A stretch of DNA of 16,777 bases, taken from the NCBI GenBank assembly GCA_027364495.1, contig DAHXPE010000170.1:1-16777 (forward strand), read 5' to 3'. Origin of the DNA: Candidatus Heimdallarchaeota archaeon. Lineage in GTDB: Archaea > Asgardarchaeota > Heimdallarchaeia > Hodarchaeales > LC-3. Shown here piece after piece: positions 8,606-15,326 of this stretch. A program made the translations under genes and the position numbers. Numbering within the stretch: the first letter of the stretch is position 1; the number at the start of each line of letters is the position of its first letter. The notes beneath the pieces were generated by a model. It made no database searches and was not told where the DNA came from. It saw only the letters and a program-made list of their open reading frames with translations.

Positions 8606-8616
8606 TATATTTTAAT
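8606..8616 (+). promoter_or_regulatory. Putative TATA box for the longin-like gene
   Basis: The 127-base divergent spacer (8522-8648) must hold promoters for both flanking genes. On the plus strand ATATTTTAATA lies about 37 bases before the ATG at 8649, which would give a leader of roughly ten bases. A/T richness makes this a weak call. On the minus strand the A/T run near 8557-8570 is the best candidate for the thioesterase. Confidence 0.25.
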
Positions 8617-8648
8617 AGTAGGTTTGACTTAAATAGAGTTTAATAAGC

Positions 8649-9653
8649 ATGATCTCAGCTGTTTTCATCTATAATGAAAAAGGATTAAAGGTTTCAAGAA
8701 CCATATTCGAATCTGGTGAGCCCTTTTTTAATGATAATATTGATCAGGTTGATCACAACCACCTCGACCTTTATATGAAACTCAAATTGGATTTACCAAA
8801 AAATTTGCCTCTTACCAAGATTGAGCGCGAATCTGATTTTCCTATTCCTACGTCATTATCCTGTTATTATTTTATTAAGGATCAGGATCTTTATTTTGTA
8901 TATACTAGAGGTGATACAAATAGTCAAGATATCTTAGAGGACTCGTTTATTGTAGAAAAAATAAACGAAAGAAAAAATAGATTACAATTCTTCATTGGTA
9001 TATTAGTAGCAGAATTTCGAGACGATGTGGGACCAGCACCTATGTATTCTAAGATGTATGCAGATGTTAAATTTTCTGAAGAACAATTAACTCTTTTATC
9101 TGTTCAAGGAACAACGCTTTTAGGTATGGGTCAGAAGCACATGCCTACCTATCTCATTGGCCCAGTTCCAGTACCACGGACTGATTACTTTTTTTTAGCC
9201 TTCAGTTATCATAGATTATCTAACGAGAGTGAAGATCCACGAATTAAAAGTCTTGGACGACCCACAGTTATATTCACACTTCTTGATTCATCTGCTACTA
9301 AAGAAAAGGAATTAATTGATTTTATTGAGTTGTTTTTGTCCTATTGGTCTAAAACTGAAGTTGGCCAAAGCGAACACATTCGAACTGAAGATTTTGATCG
9401 ATTATATAGAGATATCAAAGACACAATTTCCTTGTCTCGTGACTTAATTGCTGTTAGATCAATTCAACAATTAGAATTCCGTTTATTATTCACACATTAT
9501 TACACTGAAAATCTCCTACTTAAAAGCCAGAATGAAGAGTTGAAGATATTACTTGAGCAAAAGGACCCTTCTAAGAAATTTCAATCTTCAATCGCTAAAA
9601 AAACTGGTAAAAAAAAGACCGACAAGAAAAAAAATTCTAAGAGGAGAGTATAA
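8649..9653 (+). CDS. Putative tandem longin-like protein, function unknown
   Basis: This is a 334-residue soluble protein I cannot assign by a known signature. It opens with 'MISAVFIYNEKGLKVSR', which closely resembles the first hairpin of clathrin-adaptor mu/sigma longin domains, followed by further strands ('SCYYFIKDQDLYFVYTRG'). Residues about 112-235 then show a full strand-strand-helix-three strands-helix order: 'IGILVAEFRDDVGPAPMYSKM', a helix at 'SEEQLTLLSVQGTTLL', strands through 'GPVPVPRTDYFFLAFSY' and 'RPTVIFTLL', and a helix at 'EKELIDFIELFLSYW'. This is the longin/roadblock pattern. A helical region and a very Lys-rich tail end the protein, which could contact nucleic acid or acidic lipid. 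Asgard genomes are known to carry many longin and roadblock proteins linked to small GTPases. The fold is inferred from strand and helix pattern only. Confidence 0.6.
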   Translation: MISAVFIYNEKGLKVSRTIFESGEPFFNDNIDQVDHNHLDLYMKLKLDLPKNLPLTKIERESDFPIPTSLSCYYFIKDQDLYFVYTRGDTNSQDILEDSFIVEKINERKNRLQFFIGILVAEFRDDVGPAPMYSKMYADVKFSEEQLTLLSVQGTTLLGMGQKHMPTYLIGPVPVPRTDYFFLAFSYHRLSNESEDPRIKSLGRPTVIFTLLDSSATKEKELIDFIELFLSYWSKTEVGQSEHIRTEDFDRLYRDIKDTISLSRDLIAVRSIQQLEFRLLFTHYYTENLLLKSQNEELKILLEQKDPSKKFQSSIAKKTGKKKTDKKKNSKRRV

Positions 9654-9654
9654 T

Positions 9655-9661
9655 CTTTTTT
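9655..9661 (+). terminator. Possible T-tract terminator after the longin-like gene
   Basis: A run of T directly follows the stop codon at 9653, in a 25-base convergent gap. Archaeal RNA polymerase can terminate at U-tracts without a hairpin. No stem-loop is visible. Confidence 0.3.
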
Positions 9662-9678
9662 AAAACTCCTTAAATTTT

Positions 9679-10500
9679 TCATAATTTTAGCAACTCTTCA
9701 TAACAGCTAGTAAGTAGAAAATAACCATTTTTTATCATCATACGAAAAACATTCATATCCATAAAGGATGATTCAAAAAGTCTCCATCCGTTCAAATAAA
9801 ATTGTTCAAAATTTTCAGCAATAGTAGTAAATCCATTTTTCTGTAACAATTTAAATATGGACGACTTATTAAGAGCCCATATGTCATGGGGATTGTCAGG
9901 TAAAACCTGGGTTAATAGACGAATAGGACAAGGAGACATTCGGGAGCATAATCGATACAATAACGTATAATAATCAAATCCAGATTGTTCGAAAAAAATA
10001 TCTGGGATGGAATCAATAAAAGGTTTTTCTTGAAGTAAACTTTTTTTATCCATATCTCGTAGCTTATTATGATCCATTTCCTCAGGAAAAGGAAAGGATC
10101 CTTGAATCCAAATTATATCTTTATTTCTAGGTGGAACAACATAACCTTTGCGTCCATGCGATTCTATTTGAACTATTTGGACACGAGGTAAATGAATTTT
10201 TTTATGATTAATTCGTTTACATTCAGTAGAAAACCATTTTTCATAATTAGTAGTAAAAAAAACTGCTTGATTAAAACCATTAGTAGTAGATAGTAATTTC
10301 TTTTTATTATTATATAATTTAATATGAATATCTACATCACTTATCAAAGGAACATAATCAATATCTGTTTCCCAAGGCTTGGATGAAGATCCTTTTGTAA
10401 AGATATACTCAATACCATCGGGTAAAAATTCATTTAAAAGCTCCTTCCATACAGTCAAAGCTATACTGATATCTTTTCTGACAGAATCGTTTAATTTCAT
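9679..10500 (-). CDS. Nucleotidyltransferase-fold protein
   Basis: This 273-residue protein has the hallmark of the polymerase-beta-type nucleotidyltransferase superfamily near its N-terminus: strand 'YIFTKGSSS' with G37-S38, and 17 residues later the metal-binding D55-x-D57 in 'LISDVDIHIK'. The gap between the GS motif and the DxD pair ('KPWETDIDYVP') is longer than usual. The rest is largely helical with no motif I know. Members transfer a nucleotide to tRNA, antibiotics, proteins or other targets; no target can be named here. It is the last gene of a five-gene minus-strand block, 26 bases after the second GNAT gene. ATG start at 10500. No partner antitoxin-like gene is adjacent, which argues against a simple MNT/HEPN toxin pair. 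Confidence 0.7.
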   Translation of the reverse strand: MKLNDSVRKDISIALTVWKELLNEFLPDGIEYIFTKGSSSKPWETDIDYVPLISDVDIHIKLYNNKKKLLSTTNGFNQAVFFTTNYEKWFSTECKRINHKKIHLPRVQIVQIESHGRKGYVVPPRNKDIIWIQGSFPFPEEMDHNKLRDMDKKSLLQEKPFIDSIPDIFFEQSGFDYYTLLYRLCSRMSPCPIRLLTQVLPDNPHDIWALNKSSIFKLLQKNGFTTIAENFEQFYLNGWRLFESSFMDMNVFRMMIKNGYFLLTSCYEELLKL

Positions 10501-10526
10501 CTTATAAAATAATTCCTAAGGATTTA

Positions 10527-11381
10527 TTATGAGTTTAATTCTAATTGACAGAAGTCAAATTCTTCTGAGGCAAATTGCAATTTAGTATAAATATGTTCAG
10601 CATTCGAATTTCCTTTTGTAACATACAATGCTAGTTTAGTATATGAAGTTGATTGTAATGCTTTAATGGAAGAACAGATTAAATTTGAACCTATTTTTTT
10701 ACCTTGAAAATTTTTGAAAACGGCAAGATCGTAAATTAAATGTGTTCCAAGATATTCTGTTATCAAAATAACCCCTGCAAAATGGGAATATGAATCTTGA
10801 TAGCAAAAACTTACTTCTTCTATTAATCTAAATTCTTCGTGAAAACTGTGAAAAATATCGTATAGTAATTTAGTTTCTTGTTCCAAATCAAGTGCATATC
10901 TATTAAATATTTTCTGATCCAAAGTTTGCTCATTTGCTTCGAAAATAAGCTTAACAATGGATTCAATCATAGTTACGCTATCAATTTGTATCTTTTGTAT
11001 ATTATGAAAAAAATTATTTAAGGTACAATTTGTACCATCAAATTTATTCAAATCCAATACCATGCGGTATCGAGAATATTTGAAAATAAATACAAGATCT
11101 AAAAAATTTTCTAAATATCTTGAGCTAGTTGAAAGATTTATTGTTTCTTTTATATTAGATTTCCAGAAAGTAACCATCTCATTAAAAATTTCATTAGATT
11201 GAACTAACAAAACAAAATATCCAATTGATTGTTCTTTCAAGGCAAAACAGCCAATAGTTTTATTAAATGTATCAATAACAAAAAAATACTTCAATGGTGA
11301 ATCTTTTACCTGTACAAGTTCCTGATTTAATGTACCATGAAAAAGATCTGCGTTAGGTAAATAAAACTCAAGAAATTCCAT
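10527..11381 (-). CDS. GNAT-family acetyltransferase-like protein
   Basis: In this 284-residue protein the C-terminal half is a GNAT domain. Motif A with the CoA-pyrophosphate loop reads 'LAVFKNFQGKKIGSNLI' (219-235), followed by the 'N-A-E-x-I-Y-x-K-L-x-F' helix and strand (260-270) typical of the fold. The N-terminal half (about 1-130) has alternating strands and helices and could be a degenerate second GNAT unit, but no cofactor loop is visible there. It would transfer an acyl group from acyl-CoA to an unknown amine. It lies 50 bases after the racemase gene and 26 before the nucleotidyltransferase gene, on the same strand. A TATA-like box just upstream suggests it may also be transcribed separately. 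ATG start at 11381; no ribosome binding site. Confidence 0.7.
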   Translation of the reverse strand: MEFLEFYLPNADLFHGTLNQELVQVKDSPLKYFFVIDTFNKTIGCFALKEQSIGYFVLLVQSNEIFNEMVTFWKSNIKETINLSTSSRYLENFLDLVFIFKYSRYRMVLDLNKFDGTNCTLNNFFHNIQKIQIDSVTMIESIVKLIFEANEQTLDQKIFNRYALDLEQETKLLYDIFHSFHEEFRLIEEVSFCYQDSYSHFAGVILITEYLGTHLIYDLAVFKNFQGKKIGSNLICSSIKALQSTSYTKLALYVTKGNSNAEHIYTKLQFASEEFDFCQLELNS

Positions 11382-11395
11382 TGGATCAAGAATGG

Positions 11396-11407
11396 ATTTA
11401 AATATAA
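11396..11407 (-). promoter_or_regulatory. Putative TATA box before the second GNAT gene
   Basis: On the minus strand TTATATTTAAAT lies about 15-26 bases before the ATG at 11381, inside the 50-base gap after the racemase gene. It could give an internal, nearly leaderless transcript for the last two genes of the block. The call rests on sequence resemblance only. Confidence 0.3.
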
Positions 11408-11431
11408 TGGATGAAATTAAAAAACACTACC

Positions 11432-12562
11432 TTAAAATTTAAAGGTTTTTTCATTTTTGGTTATTTTCTCAATATAATCATGATTAATGTCAACACAAAT
11501 ACCAGTGCCATTGACAGGAGGATGAATAAATCCTTTGTTGACAACAACTGCTGGATCAATAATATCTTTAGAAAAGTAACGATCGGAACCTGAAGTATCA
11601 CCAGGTAAAGTAAAACCAGGTAGAGTCTGAAGAAAGATATTGACCATACGACCAATACCAGTTTCTAACATACCACCACACCACGCCTTCCAAGAATCAT
11701 TTTTTTGAACTAACTCAGAAATCTTCTTGCTTTCCATTAATCCACCAACTCGAGCAACTTTAATATTAATTATTCGACAAGCTTGTGAGTTAAGAGCTTT
11801 CCGTGCATCTTCAGAAGAATGAATGCTTTCATCTAGACAAATAGGAGTTTTTAATTCTTTTTGTAGTTGAATATGGTCGATGATATCAAGGTAATCAAGT
11901 GGTTGTTCAATCATCATTAGACCAAATTCATCTAACTTTTTAAGATGTGAAATATCCGTAAGACGGTAAGCCGAATTTGCATCAACCATCAAAGGCATGT
12001 TTGGATCTAATTCCTCACGCAGTTTTTTAACAATGTCTATGTCATATCCAGGTTCAATTTTTATTTTTATACGCTGGTATTTCTGATCAAGAAAGAAATG
12101 AACTCGTTTGATTAACTCATTAACATCTTTCTGAATACCTATGGAAACTCCAGATGGAACAGGTCTGTTTTTTGAGCCAATAATTTCACCTAATGATTTA
12201 TGTTCCTGTTCAGCAAGCAAGACCCAATAAGCAATTTCAAATCCAGCCTTTGCTAAATTGTGACCACGAACAGATATGAAATTATTCATAAACTCGTCAT
12301 AGGAAGTAAATCCACCATCTGGTTGATTTTTTATTAGAGCTGGAATAAGAAAATCCTCAGCTATATGCCAAGCAGTTTTGATTGTTTCATAGGAGTAACC
12401 AGGATCAGAAGTAACAGGAATTTCACTCCAACCTGACAAACCTTCAGAATTTTTTAATTCTACTAAAATACATTCTTTGGCAGTTTGTGTGCCAAAAGAG
12501 GTCCTGAAAGGGGAAATTAGAGGTAGTTCCACATGCCGTAAGGTTATTGATTTAATATTCAT
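11432..12562 (-). CDS. menC: N-succinylamino acid racemase / o-succinylbenzoate synthase (enolase superfamily)
   Basis: This 376-residue enolase-superfamily enzyme belongs to the NSAR/OSBS subfamily. All catalytic residues are present: K166-x-K168, metal ligands D194 ('MVDAN'), E219 ('MIEQP') and D244 ('CLDES'), and K268 ('NIK'). Their spacing (26, 25, 25, 24) equals that of the Amycolatopsis enzyme (K163, D189, E214, D239, K263). R271 corresponds to Amycolatopsis R266, which I recall as favouring racemase activity. The C-terminal 'CGGMLETGIGR' and 'GDTSGSDRYF' are also family hallmarks. The ORF runs upstream to 12637, but the conserved start is 'MNIKSITLRHVELP', so ATG 12562 is chosen; it overlaps the end of the upstream GNAT gene by 11 bases. 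With a COG3375-like GNAT next door and no menaquinone genes, I favour the racemase role. The symbol names the family, not a proven menaquinone function. Confidence 0.9.
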   Translation of the reverse strand: MNIKSITLRHVELPLISPFRTSFGTQTAKECILVELKNSEGLSGWSEIPVTSDPGYSYETIKTAWHIAEDFLIPALIKNQPDGGFTSYDEFMNNFISVRGHNLAKAGFEIAYWVLLAEQEHKSLGEIIGSKNRPVPSGVSIGIQKDVNELIKRVHFFLDQKYQRIKIKIEPGYDIDIVKKLREELDPNMPLMVDANSAYRLTDISHLKKLDEFGLMMIEQPLDYLDIIDHIQLQKELKTPICLDESIHSSEDARKALNSQACRIINIKVARVGGLMESKKISELVQKNDSWKAWCGGMLETGIGRMVNIFLQTLPGFTLPGDTSGSDRYFSKDIIDPAVVVNKGFIHPPVNGTGICVDINHDYIEKITKNEKTFKF

Positions 12563-13436
12563 AATCTGAAGCTTTCCTTGTAAAAAGATAAAAATTTCGT
12601 CTTGAAGAAGGAGATGTTTTAAAGGAGAAATAATCAACTAAAAAATATTTACGTTTAAATAATTCAGTAAAATAAAATCTCGTCGACAAACGCCATTGTA
12701 AAGCCCAATCATGATTTTTTCTTGATAATTCAGTAAAATTATCTGGAACTTCAATAGTTATTTGATCTTGGTCCTTAAGCGTAAAAAATTCCTGCATTGC
12801 AGGTACCTGAAGCAATTTTTCAGAACTCACGAATTTGGTTATTAATGTAATCTCTTTTTGTAATGCATCAGGAGAATTCCAAGGTAATTTATCAGAAAAA
12901 TTTGGTTGAAAACGTTTTTCGACACGAGGAGAACGAATTAACCATTTAACTAAAATTCTGTCGGTTGGTAGGGTTGGATACACCCCAACATTCGTAGGGT
13001 CACCATAGAAATTTTCATGATAATCATTACAAATAACACCTAATTTTCGAAAGTTTAATTGGGCATTAATTGAAAGAAGTGGATCAACTGTCCATTCAAT
13101 GGTAGTAATAATGGGATTTTTTTGTTGTAAAGCAATATTACGATGAGACTGTTTAAGTAAGAAACCAACATTTTTGCCTTGATACGCTATATCAATACCC
13201 ATCATATGGCTATAATGAGCATCTGGAAACTTATTAAAAGCATAGATAAAGCCAATAGGTTTATTTGGATCCTTGTCAATATCATAAGCTCCTAAAAGAA
13301 TACCAAATTGAGCAACAGCTTTCATTTCAAATGAAGCAACCACTTCACGATCATGTAATTGCCATACACGTTGCATCAAATCCAATATTGGATTAATTTC
13401 ACCCATTTCAACTATTTGTTTAATCAGAATGTTCAC
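12552..13436 (-). CDS. GNAT N-acyltransferase, COG3375-like, paired with the racemase
   Basis: This 294-residue protein matches, from memory, the family of predicted acetyltransferases often encoded beside NSAR/OSBS genes. Readable landmarks are 'MQRVWQLHDREVV' near the N-terminus, the CoA loop 'AYQGKNVGFLLKQ', 'TTIEWTVDPLLSINAQLNFRKLG', and 'YPTLPTDRILVKW'. In Geobacillus a GNAT of this sort N-succinylates D-amino acids, feeding the racemase. The start is GTG at 13436, 15 bases after the stop of the M24 gene; an ATG ten codons later would cut a conserved strand. The 11-base overlap with the racemase start implies translational coupling. The C-terminal ~60 residues are basic and less conserved in appearance. 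Confidence 0.82.
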   Translation of the reverse strand: MNILIKQIVEMGEINPILDLMQRVWQLHDREVVASFEMKAVAQFGILLGAYDIDKDPNKPIGFIYAFNKFPDAHYSHMMGIDIAYQGKNVGFLLKQSHRNIALQQKNPIITTIEWTVDPLLSINAQLNFRKLGVICNDYHENFYGDPTNVGVYPTLPTDRILVKWLIRSPRVEKRFQPNFSDKLPWNSPDALQKEITLITKFVSSEKLLQVPAMQEFFTLKDQDQITIEVPDNFTELSRKNHDWALQWRLSTRFYFTELFKRKYFLVDYFSFKTSPSSRRNFYLFTRKASDYEY

Positions 13437-13451
13437 AAAATCTAATCCAAT

Positions 13452-14676
13452 TTATTTTTTAGAAATATAAATAAAATCTTCAACAGGAGGAATAATAAAC
13501 TTACAACCATCGTCCGTCACAAGGATCATCTCTTCTAAAGAAACTGAACCATAATTTTTAGTTTTAACATATAATTCTAAAGTAAAAACATTGTTTTTTG
13601 CTAGAACTCCTTTAGGAGTATCACCATATCGTTCCCAAAGAGGACCTAATAATGTTCCACCATCATGAGTAGCACGACCCACCTGATGTCCTAAGGCATG
13701 GGTATATTCTTCATAACCACGGCTGATAACATAACTACGTGCAATTTTATCAATTTCAAATCCTTTCTTACCTGGTCTAACTTCCTGAGAAGCTTTTCTT
13801 ATCGCACCTTTAACAGTCTCAAAAGCATGGCGTAATTCGTCTGGTACCTGATCTTTAGTACCAAAAAACCACATACGTTGCAAATCTGATGAATAACCTT
13901 GCCATTTTATTCCAAAATCATTATGAAGAGTATGACCACTTTTAGTAACTAATTCACTTGGACCGACATGTCCAAAATCTTTATTTGGACCAGCATCTAT
14001 AGCAGGGCAGGACATTCGTTGCCATGATTCTATCACCTCGCGTTTATCCATAAGATTGTGAAATTCATTTTGGATCTCGATTTCAGTCCTATTAGGACAA
14101 ATAAATTTGGTAGTCATTTCTTTATTGATTTCCTCAGCAACAAGACAAGCTTTGGTAATAAGCTCAAGCTCAGTAGTCGTCTTTACACTTCTTATATGTT
14201 GTATTATCTTTTCTGCACTGGAAAAAGAAATATTCAGACCATCTAGCATTTTTTGTAGAATGATAAACAAACCATGAGACAAACCATCAGCACTAACATC
14301 ATTTGCAGAATAATCTAGGGCAATACTGGAAATATTATAAAGATTGAATAATCTTTCGTAAAGGTTCAGTAAGTCCCTCTTTATAGCCAATAACTTGATC
14401 CCAAATACCTTTATTTTGTTCTGTAGAAGCATCAAAATTTCCAACGAGTGCAATTCTAATAAAAGAATTATTGTGTAAAATGAATAAAAATATTGCACCC
14501 CAAACAACATCATTTCCTACAATATAAGACAAAACTGGTTCATTATTAACTTCAGTTTCTCTGGCATAGACAAGCCAGCAATCAATGCCAACTTTATTCA
14601 TTATTTCCCTAATTTGGATTTGTTTTTCTTTGATTATAGCAATACTTGTTTCAGAAGGCAATATTGAATTTTTCAA
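13452..14676 (-). CDS. M24-family metallopeptidase (Xaa-Pro peptidase-like), interrupted by a frameshift
   Basis: Two overlapping frames make one protein of about 407 residues. The N-terminal creatinase-like domain is in the frame 14676-14335 (TTG start, GTGATGAT six bases upstream), ending 'EPLRKIIQSL' at a TAA. The family sequence resumes one base out of phase at 'NISSIALDYSANDVSADGLSHG' and runs to 13452. All five dimetal ligands are intact in the downstream frame: D in 'HNDFG', D eleven residues later in 'SSDLQ', H in 'ALGHQVG', E in 'TLELYV' and E in 'SLEEM'. The whole span is 1,225 bases, one more than a multiple of three, so a single extra base explains it. It could be sequence error or a recent mutation. 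M24 enzymes cleave X-Pro peptides or related C-N bonds. It is the first gene of the block and may supply the hydrolase step of the racemase pathway. Confidence 0.8.
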
Positions 14677-14789
14677 GATAATATCATCACTGATTAATCC
14701 AAAAAATTTTATTTAAAAAATTTAGGTTCGGGAATCGAAAATAAAAGAAAATTTAAAGAAAGATAATACGTCCAATGTGATGATTTAAT
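14677..14789. promoter_or_regulatory. Divergent promoter region with matching GTGATGAT sites
   Basis: This 113-base spacer separates the M24 block (-) from the LEA-like gene (+). GTGATGAT occurs once for each direction: at 14683-14690 reading minus, six bases before TTG 14676, and at 14777-14784 reading plus, five bases before TTG 14790. GTGAT can pair with the 16S rRNA 3' end, so both look like ribosome binding sites. A minus-strand TATA-like TTTAAATAAAATT lies at 14705-14717; a plus-strand candidate is the A/T run near 14741-14757. Confidence 0.45.
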
Positions 14790-15275
14790 TTGGTAAAACA
14801 AATAGTTTTGATTCTCATATTTGTCTTTATAATCCTTCCATTAATCCTTCTAATGTTAATAGGAGCTGACGCATATCTAACAATATCGAATTTTTCTCCA
14901 AGTAAAGTATCCTTACAAGTTGGGACACCTGTTGTGAGTTTATCTTCTGATAATACCACACTTAATTTTTCAACTCAAATAAATATAACAACACCTCAAG
15001 CAGGGTTCATACCTAAAGCTGTACATGTTGCAATAGCTTTATATTATAATGGTACGACAAAACTGGGTAACCCTATAAATTTCGATTTAAAACTGGGAAC
15101 AACACAGTCTAAAACAATAACTGATTCGATTCCCTTGACACAGGAATTAACTAATGCTGTTTCTCAAGGTAAAAGTATAAGTATTGTAATTAAAACGTCG
15201 GCGACAATAAGTGTGTTTGGAATAACCATACCCTATGATTTTAAAGTGCCAGATAAGACCATTACGATTCCCTGA
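14790..15275 (+). CDS. Membrane-anchored LEA/WHy-like beta-sandwich protein
   Basis: This 161-residue protein has an N-terminal hydrophobic segment (residues 5-25) that is either an uncleaved anchor or a signal peptide; no lipobox Cys follows. The remainder is strand-rich: 'KVSLQVGTPVVSLSSDNTTLNFSTQINITTP', 'KAVHVAIALYYNGTTKLG', 'ISIVIKTSATISVFGITIPYDF'. Paired strands joined by 'YYNGTTKLG' resemble the LEA-type-2/WHy domain, linked in other organisms to stress or desiccation and to surface proteins. Several N-x-S/T sequons (N34, N55, N59, N65 and one in 'YNGT') suit an external, glycosylated archaeal surface protein. The start is TTG at 14790, preceded by GTGATGAT. The stop lies 51 bases from the convergent protease gene. 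Family assignment is tentative; membrane anchoring is fairly sure. Confidence 0.65.
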   Translation: MVKQIVLILIFVFIILPLILLMLIGADAYLTISNFSPSKVSLQVGTPVVSLSSDNTTLNFSTQINITTPQAGFIPKAVHVAIALYYNGTTKLGNPINFDLKLGTTQSKTITDSIPLTQELTNAVSQGKSISIVIKTSATISVFGITIPYDFKVPDKTITIP

Positions 15276-15326
15276 GCATATTTAGTCTCTAAAGTCAATC
15301 TGAACTACAAAGAATCGATTCATAAT

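Noticed and set aside
9679..11381. Toxin-antitoxin module
   Set aside because: The nucleotidyltransferase protein is much larger than MNT antitoxins and its neighbour is a GNAT much larger than TacT-type toxins, with no HEPN or DNA-binding partner.
11432..12562. Menaquinone biosynthesis role for the racemase/OSBS
   Set aside because: No other men genes are in the window, and the adjacent COG3375-like GNAT and Arg271 favour the racemase function. It cannot be fully excluded without the rest of the genome.
12563..12637. Longer racemase reading frame starting at 12637
   Set aside because: The extension lies within the upstream GNAT gene, and the family's conserved N-terminus begins at ATG 12562.
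14330..14350. Programmed +1 frameshift in the M24 gene
   Set aside because: The site reads TCT TTA TAA with no good re-pairing for +1 slippage and no visible stimulator; a plain indel is simpler.
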